Shown here one piece after another: positions 11,376 to 24,420 of a DNA stretch of 64,000 nucleotides. The position numbers and the translations under genes were made by a program. Within the stretch, counting starts at the first letter, position 1. The number at the start of each line of letters is the position of its first letter. The DNA comes from Arcuatula senhousia. Taxonomy: Eukaryota; Mollusca; Bivalvia; Mytilida; Mytilidae. The stretch is taken from NCBI GenBank assembly GCA_963971305.1, contig CAXARO010000951.1, positions 1-64,000 of the forward strand. The letters are read 5' to 3'. The notes below the pieces were generated by a model. It searched no databases, had not been told where the DNA came from, and saw only the letters and a list, made by a program, of their open reading frames with translations.

Positions 11376-11406
11376 AAGGTCTTTCCACTGTAGTGGGAAA
11401 GACCTT
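11376..11406 (+). repeat. 3' terminal hairpin of B1 (apex ACT-gt-AGT)
   Basis: AAGGTCTTTCC pairs with GGAAAGACCTT (11 bp, 12 with the flanking T-A) around the apex ACTGTAGTG. The left arm repeats the 5' subterminal AGGTCTTTCC. This is the expected place of a rolling-circle termination hairpin. Confidence 0.85.
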
Positions 11407-11409
11407 AAT

Positions 11410-12816
11410 TATACGTCAGTTGCTCATAGAAAAAATAAGAAGGGGTCTTTTCACATTTTAGAGGACTATTTCCGCCATTTTCACTGAGTCTTAAAGGATG
11501 TTATGTCATTTACATGTTTGTATGTCTGTCTGTCCGTCCGTCCGTATTTTCTGTGTGTATTTTTGTACTTTCGTTTTGTTTGTTTTTTAAATAACTTTTC
11601 ATGTTTGTTTTTGTTTTTTTTACATGACAAACAATTTTTGAGGGGGGGGGGCTATTTCATACATGTAAGTTATCGCGCATACATGTAAGTACAAAAATTG
11701 GGGGGGGGGGGGCTTAAGTTTTTAGTTTATTTTCTTTGTTACTATATATAGCGACACTTTGTTATTTGTAGGTTTCTATGGTGTCGCGCGCGCTCTACGT
11801 CATTTTTGAATGACTTTACGACTTAGTTTTTAGATTTCTCAGTACAGCGGTAGACTTTGCAGGGTTCAGACCTATATTGATTTTCCATTCTCTCAACGTA
11901 TACAGTTAGAATACATGAACGTCACGGATGAGCAAGTTTATAATTGGAATGTGCCTGTTATGACCCGGGAATCTTTTGACAATAATTTACAACATTTGAT
12001 GACAGGCAAAAGTAGTGACATAATTAGTTCATTTTGGATTATTTTAAATAGTTAAGGACGAATTTAGTGAAAACATTCAATTTTCGAAACAGGAATAACG
12101 TTGAATAGTGAAATTTGGAGGAAATTCGTCAGGAATTTGTGTGTTTTACGGGACTGCAGAAAACTTTAATTTTGAAAAACTCATAAACCTGAGGACATTT
12201 TTGTAAACGGGGACTTTTAGTGCATACATTTGGCTAGGATATCAGCTAGTTTTGACAGCATTTTGGCACTTCCGGTGCATTTGACAAAAGTACAAAGAGG
12301 GGTCAAGTTACGTTTTTTGAAATTTCGAAAAATTAGAACAAAAATTTGTATAAAAAAAAATAAGTGGACCCGGCTGGAATGTTTGACAGATTTCAGTCGG
12401 GCACATTTTTACGGAGAGGGGGCACCAAAAATTTCCGCACGGAAAAGTTTATTTTTGGCTAAATTAGCGATTTTTGAGTAAAAACCAGAAAGGTGCGTAA
12501 CTTCAAAATGGGGCCAGGTACAGACTTTATTTTTAGCTACAACGCGAGAGCTCATTATTCTAAGCAACTGTGCAAAATTTCAGCTCGATCGGTTGAAAAA
12601 CTTGGTAGTTTATCTGCGCACAACATTTCATAAAAAAAAGCCCGCGGGGGCATATCTCGAAAACTATGCTAGGTACACACTTCCAGCGTGAGCTGTGCTT
12701 GTTTCTAATGTAGTGCTAGCAGTGTACCAAGTTTCAGGTCAATCCGTTCAGAAATGGTGAAACCATTATTTTTTTTAAGTCTCAGTGTTGTTAAAGAAGA
12801 ATTAGAATAAAAATAT
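11410..12816 (+). repeat. Family A monomer A8
   Basis: 1407 bp, G-tracts 10 and 13. It starts directly at the T|T end of B1. Confidence 0.9.
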
Positions 12817-14222
12817 TATACGTCAGTTGCTCATAGAAAAAATAAGAAGGGGTCTTTTCACATTTTAGAGGACTATTTCCGCCATTTTCACTGAGTCTTA
12901 AAGGATGTTATGTCATTTACATGTTTGTATGTCTGTCTGTCCGTCCGTCCGTATTTTCTGTGTGTATTTTTGTACTTTCGTTTTGTTTGTTTTTTAAATA
13001 ACTTTTCATGTTTGTTTTTGTTTTTTTTACATGACAAACAATTTTTGAGGGGGGGGGGGCTATTTCATACATGTAAGTTATCGCGCATACATGTAAGTAC
13101 AAAAATTGGGGGGGGGGGCTTAAGTTTTTAGTTTATTTTCTTTGTTACTATATATAGCGACACTTTGTTATTTGTAGGTTTCTATGGTGTCGCGCGCGCT
13201 CTACGTCATTTTTGAATGACTTTACGACTTAGTTTTTAGATTTCTCAGTACAGCGGTAGACTTTGCAGGGTTCAGACCTATATTGATTTTCCATTCTCTC
13301 AACGTATACAGTTAGAATACATGAACGTCACGGATGAGCAAGTTTATAATTGGAATGTGCCTGTTATGACCCGGGAATCTTTTGACAATAATTTACAACA
13401 TTTGATGACAGGCAAAAGTAGTGACATAATTAGTTCATTTTGGATTATTTTAAATAGTTAAGGACGAATTTAGTGAAAACATTCAATTTTCGAAACAGGA
13501 ATAACGTTGAATAGTGAAATTTGGAGGAAATTCGTCAGGAATTTGTGTGTTTTACGGGACTGCAGAAAACTTTAATTTTGAAAAACTCATAAACCTGAGG
13601 ACATTTTTGTAAACGGGGACTTTTAGTGCATACATTTGGCTAGGATATCAGCTAGTTTTGACAGCATTTTGGCACTTCCGGTGCATTTGACAAAAGTACA
13701 AAGAGGGGTCAAGTTACGTTTTTTGAAATTTCGAAAAATTAGAACAAAAATTTGTATAAAAAAAAATAAGTGGACCCGGCTGGAATGTTTGACAGATTTC
13801 AGTCGGGCACATTTTTACGGAGAGGGGGCACCAAAAATTTCCGCACGGAAAAGTTTATTTTTGGCTAAATTAGCGATTTTTGAGTAAAAACCAGAAAGGT
13901 GCGTAACTTCAAAATGGGGCCAGGTACAGACTTTATTTTTAGCTACAACGCGAGAGCTCATTATTCTAAGCAACTGTGCAAAATTTCAGCTCGATCGGTT
14001 GAAAAACTTGGTAGTTTATCTGCGCACAACATTTCATAAAAAAAAGCCCGCGGGGGCATATCTCGAAAACTATGCTAGGTACACACTTCCAGCGTGAGCT
14101 GTGCTTGTTTCTAATGTAGTGCTAGCAGTGTACCAAGTTTCAGGTCAATCCGTTCAGAAATGGTGAAACCATTATTTTTTTTAAGTCTCAGTGTTGTTAA
14201 AGAAGAATTAGAATAAAAATAT
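12817..14222 (+). repeat. Family A monomer A9
   Basis: 1406 bp, G-tracts 11 and 11. Followed by B2. Confidence 0.9.
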
Positions 14223-14231
14223 TAAAAAGTC

Positions 14232-14250
14232 ATTTGTTCAGAGAACAAAT
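14232..14250 (+). repeat. 5' palindrome of B2
   Basis: Same stem and AGA loop as in B1. Confidence 0.85.
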
Positions 14251-15758
14251 GTGAGGTCTTTCCCATGTTCTTGTAAGTTTTATGATAACCGCTATGATTG
14301 GTTAGGCTATTTGAGTCTGGTATTGACAATAGTATTAAACTATTAGTTGCGAAAAATGTTCTAGAGTAAAGAGCAGTGAGTCTGAAGTCAGAAAAAGTAT
14401 GGTTGCTAAGGACTTTTATGACGGTTGCTATGGACTAGGGGCTACTTCCGGTTGAAAAAACTTAACCCTTAACTCAAAAAGTAGTCTTGTTTAAGACTAT
14501 GTATGGTTGCTATGGACTTTTCATTAAGGTTACCTTGTTGCTAGGGAATGACCTTGACCAATGACCGTTGACCTTGGACTCAAATTGTAGCTCTTTATAA
14601 ACTGATTCATTTAAGTATACATGTTTACTATACTATCTGTTATGGTTTTCAAGTTATGGGCAAAAAACGTGTTTCGCAAAACTTGTTTTGGCCGCCATTT
14701 TGAAACCGGTCAACCGAATCATACACTGTTTGGACTCAAATTGTAGGTCTTTTAATTCTCTATCAAATGAACCCTATGTTTCATTCACCATCTTTTATGG
14801 TTAAAAAGTTATGAACAAAAAATCATTTTAAAAATACGAATCAAGGGCGATAACTCAAAAACGACAAGTTTTACGCTTTCACACCTGAAACATTTTTTGT
14901 AGATTTCGACATGGCGAACATTTTTTCCATGCATTGTCCGCTTCAATTTTGTACGGTTTAAGTGTTATTTCATAAAAACTGTTTACGGTGTCAGCCATTT
15001 TGAAAATGGCTGCCCGTAACCATTCGACTTTGGTCTTAAATTGAAGGGCATATAATGACGGTCACAAAAAACCCATATGTTTACATATTATCTCTGACGG
15101 TTTAAAAGTTATAAGCCAAAAACGGATAAGCCGAAACACGTTAAGGGCCATAACTCGAAAACGGTTTGTCGTACAGTGTTCGACCCTTTATATCAAATAA
15201 AGGTCTAAATGAGACGAGTATTTTCCCCATTACATGTCTACTTCAATTTTGTATGGTTTTTGAGCTATACTGCAAACAAGGTGTATCATGACCTCTGACC
15301 TTGAGATTTGACCTTTGACCTTGACATTTTGAGATGTAACATATGTCATTTAGGATGATTGGTGAAGGTCCCAAGTCTCTAGGACTAACCGTTTTGAAGA
15401 AAAAAAATTTGACGAGTCGCGACACTTTTCGAGTCAAAAACGCGTAACCAGGAAGTTGTTCGGAAATTTTTTTTTTGGTCTACAAATCATGACCAGGAGT
15501 CAAATGACATTTTCCACACTTTAGTTTTTTGATAACGGTTATAATTTTTGAGTAATTTTGCAAACAAGGTTTTCCGGTCTGGGGCAGATAACTCCGTTAC
15601 TAAAAATAGATCGGTTTCGCAGGGTCAGTCAAGGCGAGTCAGGGTATGACCGAATAATGGTACCAAGTGTCGTAAAGTTATGTCGCGACACTTTTGTTAT
15701 AGTGACCGCGGAAAAGAAGAAGAATAATAATAATAATAATAATCAGAAGAAATACAAT

Positions 15759-15789
15759 AAGGTCTTTCCACTGTAGTGGGAAAGACCTT
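15759..15789 (+). repeat. 3' terminal hairpin of B2
   Basis: Apex ACT-gt-AGT type, identical to B1. Confidence 0.85.
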
Positions 15790-15792
15790 AAT

Positions 15793-17198
15793 TATACGTC
15801 AGTTGCTCATAGAAAAAATAAGAAGGGGTCTTTTCACATTTTAGAGGACTATTTCCGCCATTTTCACTGAGTCTTAAAGGATGTTATGTCATTTACATGT
15901 TTGTATGTCTGTCTGTCCGTCCGTCCGTATTTTCTGTGTGTATTTTTGTACTTTCGTTTTGTTTGTTTTTTAAATAACTTTTCATGTTTGTTTTTGTTTT
16001 TTTTACATGACAAACAATTTTTGAGGGGGGGGGGGCTATTTCATACATGTAAGTTATCGCGCATACATGTAAGTACAAAAATTGGGGGGGGGGGCTTAAG
16101 TTTTTAGTTTATTTTCTTTGTTACTATATATAGCGACACTTTGTTATTTGTAGGTTTCTATGGTGTCGCGCGCGCTCTACGTCATTTTTGAATGACTTTA
16201 CGACTTAGTTTTTAGATTTCTCAGTACAGCGGTAGACTTTGCAGGGTTCAGACCTATATTGATTTTCCATTCTCTCAACGTATACAGTTAGAATACATGA
16301 ACGTCACGGATGAGCAAGTTTATAATTGGAATGTGCCTGTTATGACCCGGGAATCTTTTGACAATAATTTACAACATTTGATGACAGGCAAAAGTAGTGA
16401 CATAATTAGTTCATTTTGGATTATTTTAAATAGTTAAGGACGAATTTAGTGAAAACATTCAATTTTCGAAACAGGAATAACGTTGAATAGTGAAATTTGG
16501 AGGAAATTCGTCAGGAATTTGTGTGTTTTACGGGACTGCAGAAAACTTTAATTTTGAAAAACTCATAAACCTGAGGACATTTTTGTAAACGGGGACTTTT
16601 AGTGCATACATTTGGCTAGGATATCAGCTAGTTTTGACAGCATTTTGGCACTTCCGGTGCATTTGACAAAAGTACAAAGAGGGGTCAAGTTACGTTTTTT
16701 GAAATTTCGAAAAATTAGAACAAAAATTTGTATAAAAAAAAATAAGTGGACCCGGCTGGAATGTTTGACAGATTTCAGTCGGGCACATTTTTACGGAGAG
16801 GGGGCACCAAAAATTTCCGCACGGAAAAGTTTATTTTTGGCTAAATTAGCGATTTTTGAGTAAAAACCAGAAAGGTGCGTAACTTCAAAATGGGGCCAGG
16901 TACAGACTTTATTTTTAGCTACAACGCGAGAGCTCATTATTCTAAGCAACTGTGCAAAATTTCAGCTCGATCGGTTGAAAAACTTGGTAGTTTATCTGCG
17001 CACAACATTTCATAAAAAAAAGCCCGCGGGGGCATATCTCGAAAACTATGCTAGGTACACACTTCCAGCGTGAGCTGTGCTTGTTTCTAATGTAGTGCTA
17101 GCAGTGTACCAAGTTTCAGGTCAATCCGTTCAGAAATGGTGAAACCATTATTTTTTTTAAGTCTCAGTGTTGTTAAAGAAGAATTAGAATAAAAATAT
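15793..17198 (+). repeat. Family A monomer A10
   Basis: 1406 bp, G-tracts 11 and 11. Confidence 0.9.
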
Positions 17199-18607
17199 TA
17201 TACGTCAGTTGCTCATAGAAAAAATAAGAAGGGGTCTTTTCACATTTTAGAGGACTATTTCCGCCATTTTCACTGAGTCTTAAAGGATGTTATGTCATTT
17301 ACATGTTTGTATGTCTGTCTGTCCGTCCGTCCGTATTTTCTGTGTGTATTTTTGTACTTTCGTTTTGTTTGTTTTTTAAATAACTTTTCATGTTTGTTTT
17401 TGTTTTTTTTACATGACAAACAATTTTTGAGGGGGGGGGGGCTATTTCATACATGTAAGTTATCGCGCATACATGTAAGTACAAAAATTGGGGGGGGGGG
17501 CTTAAGTTTTTAGTTTATTTTCTTTGTTACTATATATAGCGACACTTTGTTATTTGTAGGTTTCTATGGTGTCGCGCGCGCTCTACGTCATTTTTGAATG
17601 ACTTTACGACTTAGTTTTTAGATTTCTCAGTACAGCGGTAGACTTTGCAGGGTTCAGACCTATATTGATTTTCCATTCTCTCAACGTATACAGTTAGAAT
17701 ACATGAACGTCACGGATGAGCAAGTTTATAATTGGAATGTGCCTGTTATGACCCGGGAATCTTTTGACAATAATTTACAACATTTGATGACAGGCAAAAG
17801 TAGTGACATAATTAGTTCATTTTGGATTATTTTAAATAGTTAAGGACGAATTTAGTGAAAACATTCAATTTTCGAAACAGGAATAACGTTGAATAGTGAA
17901 ATTTGGAGGAAATTCGTCAGGAATTTGTGTGTTTTACGGGACTGCAGAAAACTTTAATTTTGAAAAACTCATAAACCTGAGGACATTTTTGTAAACGGGG
18001 ACTTTTAGTGCATACATTTGGCTAGGATATCAGCTAGTTTTGACAGCATTTTGGCACTTCCGGTGCATTTGACAAAAGTACAAAGAGGGGTCAAGTTACG
18101 TTTTTTGAAATTTCGAAAAATTAGAACAAAAATTTGTATAAAAAAAAATAAGTGGACCCGGCTGGAATGTTTGACAGATTTCAGTCGGGCACATTTTTAC
18201 GGAGAGGGGGCACCAAAAATTTCCGCACGGAAAAGTTTATTTTTGGCTAAATTAGCGATTTTTGAGTAAAAACCAGAAAGGTGCGTAACTTCAAAATGGG
18301 GCCAGGTACAGACTTTATTTTTAGCTACAACGCGAGAGCTCATTATTCTACTAAGCAACTGTGCAAAATTTCAGCTCGATCGGTTGAAAAACTTGGTAGT
18401 TTATCTGCGCACAACATTTCATAAAAAAAAGCCCGCGGGGGCATATCTCGAAAACTATGCTAGGTACACACTTCCAGCGTGAGCTGTGCTTGTTTCTAAT
18501 GTAGTGCTAGCAGTGTACCAAGTTTCAGGTCAATCCGTTCAGAAATGGTGAAACCATTATTTTTTTTAAGTCTCAGTGTTGTTAAAGAAGAATTAGAATA
18601 AAAATAT
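17199..18607 (+). repeat. Family A monomer A11
   Basis: 1409 bp, G-tracts 11 and 11. It is 3 bp longer than its tracts predict because of a CTA duplication near 18350 (ATTCTACTAAGC instead of ATTCTAAGC). Confidence 0.9.
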
Positions 18608-20041
18608 TAAAGATTCTATTTGTTCAGAGAACAAATAAGAGTAGGTCTTTCCACCAGTTCAGATGACTATTTCCGCCATTTTCTCAGAGTCGTCAAGGAT
18701 GTTGTGTCATGTACATGTATGTTTGTCTGTCCGTCTGTTCGTCCGTATTTTTTTTATTTTAAGGGGTATTTTTGTACTTTCGTTTTGTTTGATTTTTAAA
18801 CTAACTTTTCATGTTTTTTTTTTGTTAATTTTACATTACAACCAATTTTCAAGGGGGGGGGGGGGGGTCGATTGCAAACATGTAAGTTATCGCGCATACA
18901 TGTAAGTACAAAAATTGGGAGGGGGGGGGGGCTTCAGTTTTTAGGTTTTTTCTTTGTTACTATATATAGCGACACTTTGTTATTTGTAGGTTTCTATGGT
19001 GTCGCGCGCCACATACGTCATTTTTGAATGACTTTACGACTTAGTTTTTAGATTTCTCAGTACAGCGGTAGACTTTGCAGGGTTAGGACCTATATTGATT
19101 TTCCATTCTTTCAACGTATACAGTTAGAATACATGAACGTCACGGATGAGCAAGTTTATAATTGGAATGTGCCTGTTACAGAAATGACACGGGAATCTTT
19201 TGACAATAGTTTACACCATTTGCTGACAGGCAAAAATAGTGACATTATTAGTTCATTTTTGGATTATTTAAAATAGTTAAGAACGAATTTAGTGAAAACA
19301 TTCAATTTTCGAAACAGGAATAACGTTGAATAGTGAAATTTGGAGGAAATTCGTCAGGAATTTGTGTGTTTTACGGGACTGCAGAAAACTTTAATTTTGA
19401 AAAACTCATAAACCAGAGGACATTTTTGTAAACGGGGACTTTTAGTGCATACATTTGGCTAGGATATCAGCTAGTTTTGACAGCATTTTGGCACTTCCGG
19501 TGCATTTGACAAAAGTACAAAGAGGGGTCAAGTTACGTTTTTTGAAATTTCGAAAAAATTGAAAGAAAATTTGTATAAAAAAAAATAAGGCGACCCGGCT
19601 GGAATGTTTGACAGATTTCAGTCGGGCACTTTTTTACGGAGAGGGGGCACCAAAAATTTCCGCACGGAAAAGTTTATTTTTGGCTAAATTAGCGATTTTT
19701 GAGTAAAAACCAGAAAGGGGCGTAACTTCAAAACGGGGCCAGGTACAGACTTTATTTTTAGCTACAACGCGAGAGCTCATTATTCTCAGCAACTGTGCAA
19801 AATTTCAGCTCGATCGGTTGAAAAACTTGGTAGTTTATCTGCGCACAACATTTCATAAAAAAAAAGCCCGCGGGGGCATATCTCAAAAACTATGCTAGGT
19901 ACACACTTCCAGGGTGAGCTGTGCTTGTTTCTAATGTAGTGCTAGCAGTGTACCAAGTTTGAGGTCAATCCGTTCAGAAATGGCGAAACCATTATTTTTT
20001 TAAGTCTAAGTGTTGTTAAAGAAGAATTAGAAGAAAAATAT
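18608..20041 (+). repeat. Family A monomer A12' with intact 5' palindrome (ancestral-type copy)
   Basis: 1434 bp. Its head has the perfect palindrome (18618-18636) and AGGTCTTTCC at 18643-18652, which canonical A copies have lost, so it links family A to the B/C element type. The first 330 bp or so are clearly diverged from canonical A (extra Ts, AAGGGGTATTTTTG, a 15-G tract and a G-tract beginning GGGA), whereas from about 18940 on it differs only by scattered changes. It has no 3' hairpin and ends AGAAAAATAT. It is followed by B3, itself more diverged than B1/B2/B6, so the pair may be an old A-B composite. Confidence 0.8.
18618..18636 (+). repeat. 5' palindrome of A12'
   Basis: Same stem and AGA loop as family B. 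The only A unit in the window where it survives. Confidence 0.85.
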
Positions 20042-20050
20042 TAAAAAGTC

Positions 20051-20069
20051 ATTTGTTCAGAGAACAAAT
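20051..20069 (+). repeat. 5' palindrome of B3
   Basis: Unchanged stem and AGA loop despite divergence of the body. Confidence 0.85.
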
Positions 20070-21570
20070 GTGAGGTCTTTCCCATGTTCTTGTTAGTTTT
20101 ATGATAACCTTTATGTTCGGTTAGGCTATTTGATTCTGTTTTTGACAATAGTATTAAACTATTAGTTGCGAAAAATGTTCTAGAGTAAAGAGCAGTGAGT
20201 CTGAAGTCAGAAAAAGTATGGTTGCTAAGGACTTTGTTGACGGTTGCTATGGACTAAGGGTTACTTCCGGTTGAAATAACTTAACCCTAAACTCAAAAAG
20301 TAGTCTTGGTTTAGAATATATATGGTTGCTATGGACTTTTCATTAATGTTACCTTGTTGCTAGGAAATGACCTTGACCTATGACCTTTGACCTTGAACTC
20401 AAATTGTAGCTCTTTATAAACTGATTCATTTAAGTATACATGTTTACTATGCTATCTGTTATGGTTTTCAAGTTATCGGCAAAAAACGCGTTTCGGGAAA
20501 CTTGTTTTGGCCGCCATTTTGAAACCGTTCAACCGAATCATGTACTGTTTGGGTTCAAATTGTAGGTATTTTAATTTTCTTTCAAATGAACCCTACGTTC
20601 CATTCACCATCTTTTATGGTTAAAAAGTTATAAACAAAAAAATCATTTTAAAACTACGAATCAAGGGCAATTACTCAAAAACGACAAGTTTTACGCTTTC
20701 GCACCTGAAGCATTTTTTGTAGATTTCGACATGATGAACATTTTTCCCATGTATTGTCGGCTTCAATTTTGTACGGTTTAAGTGTTATTTCATAAAAACT
20801 GTTTACGGTGTCAGCCATCTTGAAAATGGCTGCCCGTAACCATTCGACTTTGGTCTTAAATTGAAGGACTCATAATGACGGTCACAAAAAACCCATATGT
20901 TTACTATATTATCTTTGACGGTTTAAAAGTTATAAGCCAAAAACGGATAAGCTGAAACGCGTTAAGGGCCATAACTCGAAAACGGTTTGTCGTACAGTGT
21001 TCGACCCTTTATTTCAAATAAAGGTCTAAATGAGATGAGTATTTTATCCATTACATGTCTGCTTCAATTTTGTATGGTTTTTAAGCTATACTGCAAACAA
21101 GGTGTACCATGACCTCTGACCTTGAGATTTGACCTTTGACCTTGACATTTTTAAATGCAATATATGTCATCCGTGATGATTGGTGAAGGTCCCAAGTCTC
21201 TAGGACTAACCGTTTCGAAGAAAAAAATTTCAACGTGTCGCGACAGGTTTCGACTCAAAAACGCGTAACCAGGAAGTTGTTCGGAAATTTTTTTTTTGGT
21301 CTACAAATCATCCCTATGAGTCAAATGACATTTTCCATTCTTTAGTTTTTTGATAACGGTTATAGTTTTTGAGTAATTTTGCAAACAAGGGTTTTCGGTC
21401 TGGGGCAGATAACTCCGTTACTAAAAATAGATCGGTTTCGCAGGGTCAGTCAAGGCGAGTCAGAGTATGACCGAGTAATGGTACTAAGTATCGTAAAGTT
21501 ATGTCGCGACACTTTTGTTATAGTGACCGCGGAAAAAAAGAAGAATAATAATAATCAGAAGAAATACAAT

Positions 21571-21601
21571 AAGGTCTTTCCACTGTAGTGGGAAAGACCT
21601 T
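21571..21601 (+). repeat. 3' terminal hairpin of B3
   Basis: Apex ACT-gt-AGT type, identical to B1 despite divergence of the body. Confidence 0.85.
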
Positions 21602-21604
21602 AAT

Positions 21605-23013
21605 TATACGTCAGTTGCTCATAGAAAAAATAAGAAGGGGTCTTTTCACATTTTAGAGGACTATTTCCGCCATTTTCACTGAGTCTTAAAGGATGTTATG
21701 TCATTTACATGTTTGTATGTCTGTCTGTCCGTCCGTCCGTATTTTCTGTGTGTATTTTTGTACTTTCGTTTTGTTTGTTTTTTAAATAACTTTTCATGTT
21801 TGTTTTTGTTTTTTTTACATGACAAACAATTTTTGAGGGGGGGGGGGGGCTATTTCATACATGTAAGTTATCGCGCATACATGTAAGTACAAAAATTGGG
21901 GGGGGGGGGCTTAAGTTTTTAGTTTATTTTCTTTGTTACTATATATAGCGACACTTTGTTATTTGTAGGTTTCTATGGTGTCGCGCGCGCTCTACGTCAT
22001 TTTTGAATGACTTTACGACTTAGTTTTTAGATTTCTCAGTACAGCGGTAGACTTTGCAGGGTTCAGACCTATATTGATTTTCCATTCTCTCAACGTATAC
22101 AGTTAGAATACATGAACGTCACGGATGAGCAAGTTTATAATTGGAATGTGCCTGTTATGACCCGGGAATCTTTTGACAATAATTTACAACATTTGATGAC
22201 AGGCAAAAGTAGTGACATAATTAGTTCATTTTGGATTATTTTAAATAGTTAAGGACGAATTTAGTGAAAACATTCAATTTTCGAAACAGGAATAACGTTG
22301 AATAGTGAAATTTGGAGGAAATTCGTCAGGAATTTGTGTGTTTTACGGGACTGCAGAAAACTTTAATTTTGAAAAACTCATAAACCTGAGGACATTTTTG
22401 TAAACGGGGACTTTTAGTGCATACATTTGGCTAGGATATCAGCTAGTTTTGACAGCATTTTGGCACTTCCGGTGCATTTGACAAAAGTACAAAGAGGGGT
22501 CAAGTTACGTTTTTTGAAATTTCGAAAAATTAGAACAAAAATTTGTATAAAAAAAAATAAGTGGACCCGGCTGGAATGTTTGACAGATTTCAGTCGGGCA
22601 CATTTTTACGGAGAGGGGGCACCAAAAATTTCCGCACGGAAAAGTTTATTTTTGGCTAAATTAGCGATTTTTGAGTAAAAACCAGAAAGGTGCGTAACTT
22701 CAAAATGGGGCCAGGTACAGACTTTATTTTTAGCTACAACGCGAGAGCTCATTATTCTAAGCAACTGTGCAAAATTTCAGCTCGATCGGTTGAAAAACTT
22801 GGTAGTTTATCTGCGCACAACATTTCATAAAAAAAAGCCCGCGGGGGCATATCTCGAAAACTATGCTAGGTACACACTTCCAGCGTGAGCTGTGCTTGTT
22901 TCTAATGTAGTGCTAGCAGTGTACCAAGTTTCAGGTCAATCCGTTCAGAAATGGTGAAACCATTATTTTTTTTAAGTCTCAGTGTTGTTAAAGAAGAATT
23001 AGAATAAAAATAT
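21605..23013 (+). repeat. Family A monomer A13
   Basis: 1409 bp, G-tracts 13 and 12. Confidence 0.9.
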
Positions 23014-24420
23014 TATACGTCAGTTGCTCATAGAAAAAATAAGAAGGGGTCTTTTCACATTTTAGAGGACTATTTCCGCCATTTTCACTGAGTCTTAAAG
23101 GATGTTATGTCATTTACATGTTTGTATGTCTGTCTGTCCGTCCGTCCGTATTTTCTGTGTGTATTTTTGTACTTTCGTTTTGTTTGTTTTTTAAATAACT
23201 TTTCATGTTTGTTTTTGTTTTTTTTACATGACAAACAATTTTTGAGGGGGGGGGGGGCTATTTCATACATGTAAGTTATCGCGCATACATGTAAGTACAA
23301 AAATTGGGGGGGGGGGCTTAAGTTTTTAGTTTATTTTCTTTGTTACTATATATAGCGACACTTTGTTATTTGTAGGTTTCTATGGTGTCGCGCGCGCTCT
23401 ACGTCATTTTTGAATGACTTTACGACTTAGTTTTTAGATTTCTCAGTACAGCGGTAGACTTTGCAGGGTTCAGACCTATATTGATTTTCCATTCTCTCAA
23501 CGTATACAGTTAGAATACATGAACGTCACGGATGAGCAAGTTTATAATTGGAATGTGCCTGTTATGACCCGGGAATCTTTTGACAATAATTTACAACATT
23601 TGATGACAGGCAAAAGTAGTGACATAATTAGTTCATTTTGGATTATTTTAAATAGTTAAGGACGAATTTAGTGAAAACATTCAATTTTCGAAACAGGAAT
23701 AACGTTGAATAGTGAAATTTGGAGGAAATTCGTCAGGAATTTGTGTGTTTTACGGGACTGCAGAAAACTTTAATTTTGAAAAACTCATAAACCTGAGGAC
23801 ATTTTTGTAAACGGGGACTTTTAGTGCATACATTTGGCTAGGATATCAGCTAGTTTTGACAGCATTTTGGCACTTCCGGTGCATTTGACAAAAGTACAAA
23901 GAGGGGTCAAGTTACGTTTTTTGAAATTTCGAAAAATTAGAACAAAAATTTGTATAAAAAAAAATAAGTGGACCCGGCTGGAATGTTTGACAGATTTCAG
24001 TCGGGCACATTTTTACGGAGAGGGGGCACCAAAAATTTCCGCACGGAAAAGTTTATTTTTGGCTAAATTAGCGATTTTTGAGTAAAAACCAGAAAGGTGC
24101 GTAACTTCAAAATGGGGCCAGGTACAGACTTTATTTTTAGCTACAACGCGAGAGCTCATTATTCTAAGCAACTGTGCAAAATTTCAGCTCGATCGGTTGA
24201 AAAACTTGGTAGTTTATCTGCGCACAACATTTCATAAAAAAAAGCCCGCGGGGGCATATCTCGAAAACTATGCTAGGTACACACTTCCAGCGTGAGCTGT
24301 GCTTGTTTCTAATGTAGTGCTAGCAGTGTACCAAGTTTCAGGTCAATCCGTTCAGAAATGGTGAAACCATTATTTTTTTTAAGTCTCAGTGTTGTTAAAG
24401 AAGAATTAGAATAAAAATAT
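23014..24420 (+). repeat. Family A monomer A14
   Basis: 1407 bp, G-tracts 12 and 11. Confidence 0.9.

Larger units (their letters stand above)
9840..11409 (+). mobile_element. Family B element B1 (Helentron-like, non-autonomous), 5' subtype alpha
   Basis: 1570 bp with both ends intact. Seen in order: TAAAAAGTC; a palindrome at 9849-9867; AGGTCTTTCCC at 9871-9881; subtype-alpha 5' segment (CATGTTCTTGTAAGTTTTAT); ACTTCCGGTTG; a TGACCT cluster at 10166-10193; a 156-bp repeat step (10195 to 10351); two 300-bp repeats; a second TGACCT cluster at 10906-10942; TGTCGCGACA at 11299-11308; (AAT)7 at 11340-11360; a terminal hairpin at 11376-11406; then AAT|T. The paired ends, microsatellite and TT junction match the HINE architecture. 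It encodes no recognisable protein. It looks identical to B6 by eye. A palindromic-ended MITE is the alternative reading. Confidence 0.7.
14223..15792 (+). mobile_element. Family B element B2, 5' subtype alpha, with a variant patch
   Basis: 1570 bp, nearly identical to B1 and B6. It differs where they read CTCTTTGCATTCTG: B2 has CTCTTTATAAACTG at 14591-14604, which is the B3 form, and just upstream ATGACCGTTG replaces ATGACCTTTG. This looks like a small conversion patch. 5' palindrome 14232-14250, subterminal repeat 14254-14264, 3' hairpin 15759-15789. Confidence 0.7.
20042..21604 (+). mobile_element. Family B element B3, 5' subtype alpha, diverged
   Basis: 1563 bp. Same layout as B1 but with many substitutions (for example GATAACCTTTATGTTCGG near 20103) and a shorter AAT run of about 4 units. 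5' palindrome 20051-20069, subterminal repeat 20073-20083, TGACCT clusters 20368-20396 (three half-sites) and 21110-21146, 3' hairpin 21571-21601. Probably the oldest alpha copy here. Confidence 0.7.

Noticed and set aside
11376..11406. Rho-independent transcription terminator
   Set aside because: The hairpin is followed by AATTATACG, not a T-run, and the sequence is eukaryotic; a transposon terminus explains it better.
9849..11406. Cut-and-paste DNA transposon (MITE) with terminal inverted repeats
   Set aside because: The inverted AGGTCTTTCC/GGAAAGACCT lies about 30 bp inside the left end, no target-site duplication is visible and the 3' copy is itself a hairpin. Not excluded, but less fitting than a Helentron-like element.
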